A stretch of DNA of 64,000 nt from Avena insularis (lineage: Eukaryota; Streptophyta; Magnoliopsida; Poales; Poaceae). Numbering within the stretch: the first letter of the stretch is position 1; each line of letters begins with the position of its first letter. The notes under the pieces were generated by a model. It was not told the origin of the DNA and did no database searches. It saw nothing but the letters and a program-made list of their open reading frames with translations. Positions 33,000-44,568 of this stretch are shown here, piece after piece. The DNA lies in NCBI GenBank assembly GCA_023614405.1, contig CM042688.1, positions 71,968,253 through 72,032,252 of the forward strand, written 5' to 3'. Both the position numbers and the translations under genes were made by a program.

Positions 33000-35900
33000 T
33001 TACTTGCGCGCTTCAGTTTTCCTCTGTTCTTTAGCTGCAAAAAACAAGATATGATTCAGTAGATACTTATAATCTTCACAAACTAAAGATTAACATATTG
33101 TTTGTAAACCCTTACAGATGAATATGCCAACACTTTGTTTAGACAAAAATGATGTTAGTGCAAAGTACATATATTGTCACAAAAATGTTGGTAAGAAGTT
33201 TGGAACTATAAAATAGGTGCTCAGGTGTTAGTGCAAGTCTCAAATTAGATGTCAGAGATTTGTCTAGATTCACATGTATCTAGACGTGTTTTAGCGTATA
33301 GATACATGTGAATTTAAACAAATCTCCAACATCTAATAAGAGACGGAGGGAGTATCAAAGGTACCAAATACTCCAACATGGAACTAATGAAACAGGTGGA
33401 TGCAAATACTATTTGAATAGGAGATGTAGGGCAACAAGGCTTGAACCTTAACACAAGAACATCAAGACCATGAAGCAATACAAATATCATGGGACATACC
33501 AGCTTTCTCCTCTTCGCGTTTCTTCGCAGCATCTGCTCTCTGCTGTCTGATTAAAGCAAGACGTTCTGCATTTACAAAACAATAGTTACAGCAACCTGCA
33601 GCTTCCATGTAATGATTCAACATTGAATGAAGCAGGAGAGCATCACATTCTATGAGCTATACAATCTACTCCCTCTGTTTCAAAATATAAGATGTTTTAG
33701 CTTTGTGAAAGGAGTGTATCTAGACCCTTTTAGTGTGTAGGTTCATCTTGGTTTGAAGTGAACCTACACACTAAAAAGAGTCTAGATACACTTTATTTAC
33801 AAAGCTAAAACGTCTTATATTTTGAAACGAAGGGAGTAGAAATTATGGGAAGCTAAATGTGAAAGATGTTATTCTGTGAGCTATAAAACCAATATATAAC
33901 TGAAAGCTAAACGTGGAAGAGTGCATTAAGCAGTAGATGTGCATCTAAGCATTTCAGAATTGTGTTCTGGTTAAACAAAAGGTTAGAGGATACATGACTA
34001 AGTGAGCACACTGCACTGTTGCAAAACATCCAAGTTGCCTAAGACTAAGAGGATTACATTAATCAATTTTCAAGTTAAGTTAAGCATGAAAGCAGCAAGC
34101 ATCATCACCCAGACTACTGATGAAGTTCCATGCTGGAAAATAGAAGTTCATTGTAGGATCATCAGTATATAAACTACTCCCTCCGTCCACAAAAAACTGA
34201 CTTCATTTTGTTTAGATTCGCATGTATATATACACTAAAACATGTATAGATAGATGCAAATCTAGACAAATGCAAGTCAGTTATTTTTGGACGGAGTGAG
34301 TAGTACAATAGTAAATTGCACTGCAAGCACGGAACCAAAAGTCCAAAACCAGTTGATGTTCAAATACTATTGGGCGACAGACATGAGTTATTTAGTGCTG
34401 CTGATAGTAATACTCGGTTCACCACCCTTATATTCACAAAAGGCTACTCTCTATGCCGAGGTGTCCGTTTCTATGTAGACTGGACCTGATCATGTAGGAA
34501 TCCGTCTATATAAGGAATACATACATAACCATGGTCAAGAGTCACCGCGAGAAAATAGAGGAAAGTGCAACAAAGAAAAACACTCACCCAAATCTTTCTT
34601 TGCCTGATCTGTTTTGCCTTGCTCCTGAAGCTTCATATAGCGTTCATGAGATTTTTGTTTCTCAATCTCCTCTCTAAAAATAAACATGACAGCAGTGTGA
34701 AACTATTTTTTACATCAATGCATGAGGACATGTCAGGAGAACAGGCATGCTGGGAGGCAAGTTCTTTTGACACACCTATTCCCTATTATACAAAACTACA
34801 TATATTACGAAGATCATGCATACAGAAAGGGTGGCATACTGACCAGACACCATACAAAATCTGAGATGTGCTATCTACTGCAGCTCATGATAGCCTATAA
34901 CACCAGTTGACCCAGTAGGAATGGTGTAACATAAAACGTTAACAAGTCGATGACTACTATATACCGTCATGTAGGTGTTATTTATCTACTGATTCACTAT
35001 ATTACTATATTTCCATGGAGAGAGGTTATAAATAAATGTTTCCCTTGCAGCAAGATACATGACACAAAAACAACGCATAACTACAAAATAACCATAGCAT
35101 TGCACAAATAAGAAAATGGCACAAACTGATAAGAAAAGGTACCTCTCACGCCTTGAGAGTTCAGTTGTCTTTGAAAGCTGCACAATGTAATCTTAGTTAG
35201 CTGGAGATATGCATGAATTTTGGTGGTATCGATGAATAGAAGGATCTAAATAAGGCTAATAAAGAGTTCTCCACTTCACTTTTCCTGAATGAAAATAGCT
35301 GGGAAAATCCATTTGTATAACACCATAGTATAGAAAATAGAGTGAAAAAGGAGGAAACTTAATACTGCACCAATATGCAATAGCACTTTCAAAATATTTA
35401 GCTACCAACAGTAAAGATACAGAAGTTACTGGTTGTAAGCCACTTACATCAACTTCCTTGGCTTTTATATTCTTTGCTTTCACCAGGTTTGGATTTTCAA
35501 TTTGAATAACACCTTCAGTTCCTTTATGTTTCTGTAATATTATAAACTGAATCAGATTGACCAGTGACCAATCATGCACATTGACATACACTTCCAAAAG
35601 AAAAAAGTGCATACAACCTTCTCTTCACCTTCGTCTTCGGATTCTTCCTCTTCAGATTCTTCTATTTCTTCCTCTTCCTCTTCTGCTTCAGCTACATTCT
35701 GTTTTAAAAGTATAGATATATAAATCAATCTTCAGAAGATAATATGACATAATCTCATTTGTGTTAAAAGTAAGTCAAGAGTACGCACTTTAAACTCCTA
35801 ATATTCCTAAAGTAACTAGTTGTTTATGTAATTGAGTGACTGATGATTGCAAAAGAAGAAGAAAAACTGCAAAACCAGATTGGAAAATGTAGCACCTCAA

Positions 35901-36799
35901 TTGTTTTGCATTATAATTAGTAATTCAGAATACAAACACAGCTAAAGCAGAGAAACCCAATATTATGTTGATAAAGTTGATTCCAGTATGTAACAGAATG
36001 TGCAAACCTTCTTAAACGAGCGTGGGCGCCCTGAAGTTCCAGCAGCTGCATTTATTTGAGTGGAGAAGTCAAAATTATACACAAGGTATATAAGAAAAAC
36101 CTAGTACGTCATACAAATGCTTCAATAGTATAGATAAAACAGAACCAACAAATCATTTGTAGACTAATGCAAACTAATTCAAATGTAGCATCTCCCATGT
36201 ATAAATACTGCCTCAGAAAAGCTTGTCTGTCCGAGACTAGATATATACAGGGTGCTATTGATTTCTCACTGCGTTTAAACTTCACAAGAAACTGTTATGC
36301 GAAGCTCTGATAAGAGTGAACATGAGTGAAAAAATTGTCATCGAATCTCAAGTTGTCCTATCATGGGATGGAGGAAGCATCTTAACCTTCAGAAAAGGTA
36401 TCCAAAATGTGCAGTCTATGAGCATCCAAACCAAACAAAAAAATTAACAAAGGACAGACATAGTAGATCAACGAGCACCAGGTCATCAATGACCTAGAGC
36501 ACCATGCAATCATATCGTTGTAGTATGTTAACTCATGACTTCTAGTAAAACGAGGCATGTTGACGTCACCACGAGGTGCCCTTATCTTACTAGAACACCG
36601 CAACGAGGCCAGAGCAAAATAAATCAGACCAACCAGCCCCTAGACGACGGCGGCAAACCAAGCTGCCGAGTTCGCACTGAATTCCAGTGTAACAGAACCG
36701 AAATCGAAGAGGAGTGAGGGTTAAGTCGTTACCGATCTCCTCCGGGGTAGAGAAGTTGCGACGGCCGGTAGGCTTGCCCTTGAACTTGCCCCTGCCCAT
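33000..36799 (-). CDS. 28 kDa heat- and acid-stable phosphoprotein-like (PDAP1 family), 8 exons
   Basis: Exons in transcript order: 36799-36733, 36045-36008, 35698-35618, 35531-35448, 35177-35143, 34673-34588, 33565-33500, 33034-33000. Joined they give 492 nt, 163 aa plus stop, all introns GT-AG. The protein starts MGRGKFKGKPTGRRNFSTPE, a basic N terminus typical of the plant family. A Glu-rich acidic block follows (about residues 36-61, EEEEEE and ESEDEGEEK), then the conserved core GVIQIENPNLVKAKNIKAKE (about 68-87). Next comes ELSRREREEIEKQKSHERYM (about 97-116), and finally a Lys/Glu-rich helical tail with AKKDLERLALIRQQRADAAK. Animal PDAP1 (PAP1) is a casein-kinase-type phosphoprotein reported to bind PDGF; the plant function is not established. 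The start has good context (CAACCATGGG). It is convergent with the GTPase gene, and several MITEs lie in its introns. Confidence 0.94.
33236..33352. mobile_element. Degenerate Stowaway-type MITE in the last intron of the PDAP1-like gene
   Basis: Right end AATAAGAGACGGAGGGAG next to TA, and paired inner arms TGTCTAGATTCACATGTATC and GATACATGTGAATTTAAACA. The left terminal CTCCCTCCGT is lost. Confidence 0.7.
33669..33836. mobile_element. Stowaway-type MITE in intron 6 of the PDAP1-like gene
   Basis: A 168-bp foldback between TA dinucleotides, ends CTCCCTCTGTTTCAAAATAT and ATATTTTGAAACGAAGGGAG. The arms pair almost completely (TTTAGTGTGTAGGTTCA with TGAACCTACACACTAAA). Confidence 0.93.
34177..34300. 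mobile_element. Stowaway-type MITE in intron 6 of the PDAP1-like gene
   Basis: A 124-bp foldback between TA dinucleotides, ends CTCCCTCCGTCCACAAAAAA and TTATTTTTGGACGGAGTGAG. Confidence 0.92.
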
Positions 36800-37659
36800 G
36801 GTTGGCGGCGGCGGCGGCGGACGAGGAGAGAGGGGACGAAACGAGTCGTGTGGAAGGGAGAGCTAAGAGGAGAAGGGTTCGCCTAAGCTGTACGCGGGAT
36901 GGGAATCAGGAAACCCTACTGTCACGACCGCCTTTTACAGTGGTGGGCTGGTGGGGGAACGAGATTCAGTGGCCAAATTGGGGAATTCGGGAGATAGGAT
37001 GGGATGGGAACCGGGTGCGAGTTGCGACCGCACCGCAGCACCATGCCAAAAAGTAGAGAAAATTGCGTACAGCACCGATGTTTGGTGCTATTGTTGTACA
37101 AGCCGCAGAAACAAAACACCAGTTACAGCTGACCTCAGGTTTTTTCTTTTTCCGTTCAATAGCTGACCTCAGGTTTTCATCTAATTCGTTGCACCTAGCC
37201 CAAATAGATGTGTATTTCTGTATGTACACCTCCCGTAGAATCTGGGTTTGTACGTCTCGACTAGCAGCTGCATGTCCTTTACAAGCGAGTCAACCCACTT
37301 CTCCGCTCGGAAAAGAACCCTCTTCTCCATCTCCACTCGAGAGCTCAGCAGACGGGGCGGTGGGAGATGCTACCCGATGATGAAGGCGGCAGAGATGGAA
37401 GTGTTAAAATTGCTACTATTACTTGCTCAATTGTAAGCTAAAAAGAGACGGGTACACCACTTGTACCCAGCCTCTAAAGCCTCACCACACAATCACGAAG
37501 GCAGGGCATAGGGTAATTATATTTTCACAAAAACTATCTTCCTTTTGCTATTGCATTGCATTATGTAAAATCTTAACACTATCATTTAGAGCAACTGAAC
37601 TCGGTCTAATGCCACTCTTGTAGCTCCTACGCCTTCGCTGCATACACCAGCACCTACAT

Positions 37660-37815
37660 GTACACCTACACGTGCAACTCCATCCTACAGCACCCGCACC
37701 ACCACATCACCATTCTACAGCACCGGTGCCACCACGGCGGGATGCTACAGAACATGGACCATCACAACAGCATTCTACAACACCAGCACCACCACGGCGC
37801 AATGCTACAGCATCA
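37660..37815 (+). repeat. Degenerate minisatellite (CTACAGCACC...CACCAC units)
   Basis: Repeated CTACARCA...GCACCACCAC segments at irregular spacing of about 30-60 bp, with TGCTACAG and ATTCTACA starts alternating. All open frames here come from the repeat. Similar simple-sequence ORFs are common in grass intergenic DNA. Confidence 0.55.
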
Positions 37816-38026
37816 GCACGCAAGCTTCTTGTTGTTCGTGGAATGATAACTACAAGAGGTTGGCGCCAATCAAGATAGAATTGTCCCAACTCACCGAACT
37901 CTAGGTTGTATGCCTACTTCATACCATGTCGTGATGCGCAACGAGCGGAGGAAGAAATGCAAGAAGGAGAGCAATGCGTCCAAGAATTTATATTAAATGA
38001 CATGAACCATGTTGCGATCGCATAAC

Positions 38027-38052
38027 CTAAATGTGATCGCTATCACATTTAG
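38027..38052. repeat. Perfect 11-bp inverted repeat
   Basis: CTAAATGTGAT (38027-38037), loop CGCT, ATCACATTTAG (38042-38052). The short hairpin may be the centre of an older foldback element: GTGTCTCAC follows at about 38053-38061 and its inverse GTGAGACAC occurs about 90 bp further on. Confidence 0.6.
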
Positions 38053-38261
38053 TGTCTCACTTGAAGAGTAAATATTTTGTATATTGGTGCCAGGATACTT
38101 TAATTCGAACTTGTAATGTGTCATGACTTGATTTGGAACTTGCAAACTGCCGTGAGACACTATAATTTTGGAGTTTCCGAATTGTCGTCACTCAATTTAT
38201 GATATGCATAGTAAAATGCCCGTGCAGTTGCTACGGGCCATAAATATTTGAGTAATAATTT

Positions 38262-38317
38262 CATATTAACTATGGTAAATATGTAATTACATATTAACTA
38301 TGGTAAATATGTAATTA
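38262..38317 (+). repeat. Perfect tandem duplication, 2 x 28 bp
   Basis: CATATTAACTATGGTAAATA plus TGTAATTA is repeated exactly once in tandem. It is AT-rich and non-coding. Confidence 0.9.
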
Positions 38318-38834
38318 CAGGGTTTTAACATACATATTTGATAAAAGTTAACACGAACACTTTAAGTTTTTTGACACAAAAAACAGTAGAGAAGGCCCCT
38401 ACAGTATCATTTTCATTTATAAAAGGTGAAACATACGTACAGGTGGAATGCAAATGAAAGTTGCCTAAAAAATATACCCCAATTGCATTCCAAAAATTAG
38501 TAAATTATATGTTTCTTAAATTTTAATAATCTAATAATTATCTCTTATTGACTAAAAGTAAGCAGTAACCCCTAATAATTATCTCATGTTGACTAAGGTT
38601 GTACTTTCCTGGAGACATCTTGCCATTGTGATCTACAAAATATTACCCGAATTTGTTTAGGTTCGTTGTGTTTCACCTCTGTCATGTTGATATGTCCCTT
38701 GTATTAGCCAATTGCACAAATGACAAATGACTTCAACAACAATCTAACGGTAGAAACAACTCGATGTATAAATGTTTCGAGATCAGGCCAAATATACAAA
38801 CAACAACAAGTAAAAACGGCACGAGAAAATGCAT

Positions 38835-39536
38835 TGTGAGATCCTGACGCGCATGGCTTAATAGGATTGATAGGATCAATTTCTTTTTCCGGAGCTCATC
38901 TTCAAAGGAACTCCGGGTTAAATATGCTTGGACCTGAAGTAATTTGAGGATTCCTAGGTGTGCGTTGAAAATACAAGTGTTGGTTGGGCTAGTCTAGAGA
39001 TCCTAGAGAGCTCCCAAGGGTGACAACCACCGGTCTGGAGAGGTCGGGGTGTTATAGGTGGTATCAGAGCCAATCCTCGCGGTTACACAAGCATGTGTGG
39101 GTCAATGACACGAACATGTGGAACATGGCGTGTGTGGCCCAGAGTGGATACGGCATGACATATATGCCGGCAGTGGACGCACAGACATGTGCCAAGAGGG
39201 GACGCTCCTGTTTGTGGTTGATCGACGAGGGCGTCGATCTTCTAAGAGTGGGTGTATGTGAGATCCTGACGTATGGCTTAATAGGATTGATAGGCTACTC
39301 ATACCAACAAGTTGCAACTTCTTTTTTGGGGCTCATCTTCAAAGGAACTTCAGGTTAAACATGCTTGGCCTGGAGCAATTTGAAGATGGGTGATCGACCA
39401 GAAAGTTGTTCATGGGTGTGCACGAGTGAGACAAAGTGCGTAGAAAAGACAAGTGTTGATCTGTAGGGCTAGTCTACAGATCCTAGAGAGCTACCAGGGG
39501 TGACGGCAGCCGGTCCGTAGAGGCTGGGATGTTACA
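38835..39536 (+). mobile_element. TRIM-like non-autonomous LTR element, copy 2
   Basis: A 5' LTR of about 222 bp (38835-39056; starts TGTGAGATCCTGACG, ends GGGGTGTTATA) and a 3' LTR of about 280 bp (39257-39536; same start, ends GATGTTACA) enclose about 200 bp of non-coding interior. Two bases after the 5' LTR is the primer-binding site TGGTATCAGAGCC (39059-39071), an exact match to the initiator-Met tRNA type. The purine-rich GAGTGGGTGTA precedes the 3' LTR. The 5' LTR lacks a block of roughly 60 bp present in the other LTR. No convincing target duplication. The total of about 700 bp fits a TRIM, mobilised in trans. The same family occurs at 15128-15626. Confidence 0.8.
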
Positions 39537-39551
39537 GTCATCTAACCATTT

Positions 39552-39928
39552 GATGACTCCCAAGTACAGAGATTCAATTGTAGTACCCTTCAAGTAGAAA
39601 AGGTTGTCGAACCCACGAGGAGCTGAAGGTATTGGTTAGCAAAATCAATAAGTGAAACAATAAAAGATGCAGCAGTTTTAAGTTTTTGGTTTATGGTTGC
39701 TAATGTAAATAACAAGAAAGTAAATTGCAAGAATGTAAATGCTATTTTTAGGGAAAGACCAATCCTCTAAGTATGCAGGAGGACAAGCTCGAGTGTGTAC
39801 TTATATGTGACAAACGTTCCTGAGGGCGGCATGGATTCATTTATCATATAGATTTCTAAAATGGCATGATAAACATCATGTCAAGTTTTATTCCCGTTGG
39901 ACAGATCCTAAAATAGGTGCAGCCATAT
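39552..39928 (-). mobile_element. Athila-type LTR fragment, cut by the Sirevirus insertion
   Basis: Starts TGATGACTCCCAAGTACAG and contains GTCGAACCCACGAGGAGCT, motifs of the 3' (U5) end of Athila/Sabrina-type LTRs read in plus orientation. It stops where the copia LTR begins at 39929. The remainder should lie beyond the whole nested block, outside the window. Confidence 0.6.
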
Positions 39929-41226
39929 TGAAAGTGTAAGATGGTTTACCTAGAGGGGGTGAATAGGTTTATACAAAATTCTTTGTAATCTTTTGCAAGT
40001 TTTAAGCTTTGTGGAATGTATGTGTGCCTAAATGCAAACTAGGAGAGGCAACCCATATGATGATATAAGATACTTTAAGCACGAAGGCTATCACAAGGTA
40101 AACAACACAAGTAAGAGATCGGTTAAGGAATAACCGAAGCACACGGAGATAGAGATGTATTCCCGTGTTCACCACCTTTGGGAAGGCAACTACGTCACGT
40201 TGGAGAGGTGTGAGGTTCCACGAAGGATTCCCCAATGCCACGAAGGCTCACCTTCTTCTCCGAGCCTATCCCACGAAGGAATAGCTCACTTACTCGTGGT
40301 AGACTTTAAGGTAGTCTCCAAACCCTCACAAACTTTCCACGGAGCAAATCACAAGCCGAATGCCTCCGGGCGACCCTAGCCACCTAGGGTTTCCCACAAA
40401 CCCAAGAGTAACAAGCTAACTCGATGAACTCAAGGGGGAATGAACTTTGGCTTGGTGGAAACATAGATCAGGACCTCCTCTTGCTTTCTACCAAAGGGAT
40501 TTGGAATTGGTTGGGTAGAATGGGAGATCCTCAAGGAATTGTGTTTCAACGACGGGGAGAGAGAGAGAGCTTCAACAATGAGTATGTAATGGAATGCCTA
40601 ACTCTCAGTGGAGAAGAAAGGGGTATATATAGTCCGGGGTGAAAAAGGAGTCATTTGGAGGGGCCTGCGACCAAACCGGCAATAAGTCCGGCGGCACCGA
40701 ACTGTGAGCCGGAAATTTCGGCCACAGTTCCGGCGGACCGGTTGCTGCGCCAAAAGTTCCGGCGGTGACCGGGATTTCCGGCGGTGACCGAAATCGCCAG
40801 CAGAGAGCCGTTTTGGTGCACACCAGAAATTTCGGCGATGACCAGAAATTCCGGCGGCGCCGGTTTTCATGCCAATTTTCACAGCCCTTTTTCCAGCCCT
40901 TTTTCACAACGACTTTTTGTCTCTCCTTTAGTGGGTGTATGGCTGAAGATGATATGATGTGTGTGTGGTGTAGAACATCCCCAAAGAGTGCATCGATATC
41001 ACCCCTCTTAATAGTGTGGTGCTTCCTACTAGACTCAAAGACAAGCAAGAGAAAAGTAACGAAAACACGGCTCTTCACTTCATAAACGAATGGGGGGGTC
41101 ACCTACCGCCTCTCATCATAAAACACGGACTATCACATGTAGAAACACTAGTAAAAACATTAGTCCACTCTCTAACTCCGATGTCATGGTTAAACAAAAA
41201 CTGGATAAGGGCATTTTGCCCTTTCA
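39929..41226 (-). mobile_element. 3' LTR of a Sirevirus-like (Maximus type) copia element
   Basis: About 1298 bp, with minus-strand ends TGAAAGGGCAAAATGCCC and CTTACACTTTCA, so the tips are inverted (TGAAAG...CTTTCA). On the minus strand a TATA-like GGACTATATATACCCC lies at about 40622-40637, downstream of a GC-rich block of CCGGAATTTCCGG-type repeats (40670-40870), a known look of cereal Sirevirus LTRs. A purine-rich tract precedes it. CATAT (39924-39928) would be the left target duplication; the right side is not in the window. Confidence 0.8.
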
Positions 41227-41245
41227 ATCTCCCCCTTTTTGGTTG
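41227..41245 (-). other. Polypurine tract of the Sirevirus-like element
   Basis: Minus-strand AACCAAAAAGGGGGAGAT directly before the LTR start. A/G-rich with GGGGGAG, the typical Sirevirus form. Confidence 0.75.
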
Positions 41246-41705
41246 GCGATGACAAAACGAGCTAGAGTCATACACAAATAATATAGTAGGCTTTTAATAG
41301 ACATTTCCTTGGAAGATTTTAAGAGATCTCCCCCATAAGGTGTGCACATGAAAGATGTTGTGTTGAATGCAAGGTGCACCTATTTAGGTATATGGATAGC
41401 TCCCCCAAAACCCTTAGGAAGCAAGCATGGCAAGACAAGTTAATGACAAGGATAGCATATAATAGTACATAGATTAAGCACACAGACATAGGATATCCAA
41501 GTACAATAATGATAAAGTAAACTTGTCTAGACACGCACACGAAAGCAAATAGTCTGATAAAGCAAATACAAGCATAAGCCCATAAGAGACAAATAAACAT
41601 AGCGAGGCTTGTGAACAAGGTAAAAAGCATAAAGGCGGACTCTACTCTCTTCTCCCTCTTTGGCATCGAGACACCAAAAAGAAAGAGGAGAGCGGAGGAA
41701 AAGAT

Positions 41706-43134
41706 CTAGCCAGCAAATGGATCATCCTCCTCCTCGTCCTCTTCCTCCTCTTCATTCTCATCTTTGGCTTCTTCTTCCTCGTTGTCATCCTCACCATCAT
41801 TGTCAGTAGGAGCAGCAGACCGACGCTAAAAGGAACTAGAAGTAGCAAAGCCGGGCAACAAAGATGGATCAAAACCCCGAAACATGTCCTCATCCAGTGG
41901 GGGCTTCTCAAAGTTCACATAGGGGACCGGAGTCAAAGCATTGCCCAAATTTGGCACTGGACGACCACGCTCAGCCAAGAAAGCATTGTGTTGCCTCCTA
42001 TTCTCTTGACTGAGCTCAAGACTACGATGGGCAACATCATAGGAGGACTTGCACATATCCCAAAGGCCATTGAAGAACCGGTCAAGTCCTTTCTTGCGAG
42101 GAAGAGCACGGCGAGAGCTAGAACCAGCAGTGAATGGGTCGTGGAGACGCTTGGTGTGTTGCTTAGACGACTTCATATCAGGGAGATGAACATGAGTGCC
42201 CTGAAGAGGCAAGGTATAGATGTCCATCTCCTCGCGTGGACCCGGAGGGAAGCACTTATCAGGTACGGTGGCATAGAGCAGACACTGAATATACTGGCAG
42301 TAGTTGGGAGTCATGCGCTTCTCAATAGATCTCTGAATCTCATAATAGATAAAATCACATCCATCAATCTTCCTTAAGCAGCGAGGGTCACAATAGTACA
42401 ATAGATTATTGTGGTGACCACGAACATCAACGACATCACCAGCCTTGCTCACAAGATTGTGGCGGAAGAACTTGCCAAGGACCATGTAATAGTAGAACAT
42501 ACCAGTCAGACTAGGAGCAGCATGGCTTGGATCTTCAGGGTAACACTAGAGAATGCGGTCATCACTGAAAGCCTTCTCAGAGTGAATACGAAACCTAGAA
42601 GCCCTCTCAAGAGAGTAACCCAAAGCAGAACAAAAATCATCAAAGGTGGCCGTGTACAGCTTGGTGTCAGTCATCCAAGTGATAGAGCGAGCTGCATCAG
42701 AGTGAAAGTAGATGGTGCAATGGAACTGGCGGAGAGCCTTGGGCATGAGCTTGACATTGATGGTGGTGAGGTCATAGATATCCACCTTCTTCAGAGCCGC
42801 ATCAATGTACTGAAAATTTGTGTTGAGGTAGCGCTCATAGTGATCTTCATTAAGATACATGGGACACACAATGACGCCCCTCCTCAAGCAAGCAGGCTCA
42901 TTGTAGAAGTCATCCTATAAGCAACACTGAGTGTCAGTCCAGAAGTACTTGTCAGAGCCTTGATTGGTGCGGTCATGGAAGCGATACGGATTCTCCCTTC
43001 GAAGATCCCTCCACTGTTTCACGTTGATATCCGAATAGGTCTTGTAGTTGGGAGGAGTTTCTTCTTCAGTAGGACCAAAATTGCCCTTTCCCTTGTCGGC
43101 AGTCCGTCTAGCAGAAACTTTTTGCCTAGGCCCC
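41706..43134 (-). pseudogene. Sirevirus extra ORF (putative plant transposon protein domain), C-terminal part
   Basis: Minus-strand ORF located between pol and the 3' LTR, split by the Athila insertion at 43135. From right to left it contains KQWRDLRRENPYRFHDRTNQ with DKYFWTDTQ (about 43050-42920). A domain then follows with LPKALRQFHCTIYFHSD-type text (read here as LMPKALRQFHCTIYF), SITWMTDTKLYTATFDDFCS and FRIHSEKAFSDDR (about 42750-42550), then a helical part (FYYYMVLGKFFRHNL, IYYEIQRSIEKRM). It ends in an acidic tail finishing DDPFAG. This matches the family Pfam calls 'putative plant transposon protein', found in many grass retrotransposons; its role is unknown. Frames break near 42905, 42545 and 41826. 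Confidence 0.75.
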
Positions 43135-44568
43135 TGATGACTGCAAGTACACATATCGTTCGTAGCTAATTCCGAAATAAAAATATCGATCCCACAGGGA
43201 GCAGGAGTCTAAATTCTAATAATTTTTGAAATAAATATTGCAATAGAAATGCTAGATAAAGTTCTAAGTGACAAGATAAAATGCGAGTATTGTGTAAAAA
43301 GGTGTTTTGGGGTTTTGGGTATAAGAGCAATAATAAAGTAAAGCAAAATAACTTAATACAGAAAGTAAGTATCGTGTATGTAAGAAAGATTGGAACTATA
43401 GTAGGGAAAAGACATTCTCAAGGAGTAGCGGATACACCACTAGTATTGTGAAGATTTAAGATAAAGATTATCATCATGAACATTCTCAACTATGTATGTG
43501 TGGGAGGAACTCCGTATGTGGATGAATAGGCAACAAGCGCTGCTCACATCATCCTCATAACCACTGCAGTCAGCAATCGACATCAATCAAATTACTGTGC
43601 TATTAAGGGACGTAATCCCGTAGGACGTATCCCATGGCATGAATAGTGTTCCGTGAGTTTCCTCGATTTTCCAAGTTGATACGTAAGCAGTGTTAACAGC
43701 TTTATAGTCATTGTAAGTGCTAGCACGCCTCCATCTACCAACAAGTAGTTTCCTCCATCAAGTCCCCACGAGAGGCAAACATTGAGAGGTTGACTTCTCT
43801 CAACATTAAGATGTAGAGAATCTAACACATGGTCACAGTGATGAATATCATAATAGACTTTATCTTATTTCAATCTCATACTAGGGTTTCTCCATCTCCC
43901 CGAGAACTAATGATATACTCAGACATGGAGGCAATCAACATCATGGCAATGATAATGAAAACAATCATAGATGAATAGTATTTGTATAAATCCACAACGA
44001 GTATAGGAATTATAACAAGATCTAGACAAGATATAGATGGGATGGATGGAGATGGTGGTGATGCATCAGTGGATGATGAAGATCGATGCCTTAGCCTCCC
44101 GGATCTGCGCAGGGCGAAGATGGATCCCTTGTGGATGAGTTCCCCCCTCCATATGCCTTCCGGAGGTGAGGTTTCTTTGATTTTTGGGTGTTCTGTATGT
44201 CGTATCCTCGAACCAATTGCACGGGGTGAAACTATTTGACGAGGCGGAGGCGGCACCAACTATACGGCCGGAGTTATACGGGCAGAAGAGTTGCTCCCAC
44301 TGTATAGTTGGTCGTTGGGCTCTCTTCCTTCTTTTCTGGTTTTCTTCTGGTATTATTAATATTTCCCAAATAAGCGATTTACGTTGTTTTTGACTCCTTT
44401 TCTCCACAGTGCAACTGCTTCAATAATTTTGTCCATTGGATCCATCATATGTCCTGATCCTGGTGAAATCAGACATAAAATATGCGTGCGAGCATCGTAA
44501 AATACCAAGATCCTACATCTACAATGCAAAATAATAATGTAAAACATGACGCAAATATGCACTCATCA
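43135..44568 (-). repeat. 3' LTR of the Athila-like element
   Basis: A 1434-bp direct repeat of 50385-51824, clearly diverged. It contains an inverted motif CCAACTATACGG (44257-44268) / CTGTATAGTTGG (44300-44311), related to the internal repeat array at 46378-46734. Confidence 0.9.

Larger units (their letters stand above)
36800..38834. other. Intergenic region: promoter side of the PDAP1-like gene plus unassigned DNA
   Basis: The first few hundred bases are the 5' UTR and promoter of the PDAP1-like gene, with a GGC repeat directly upstream of its ATG (36804-36821). No clear TATA box was identified. Beyond about 37200 there is no supported gene, only small repeats (listed separately). Confidence 0.55.

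Noticed and set aside
37658..37889. Small proteins encoded by 37658-37889 on either strand
   Set aside because: They are translations of a degenerate CTACAGCACC/CACCAC minisatellite.
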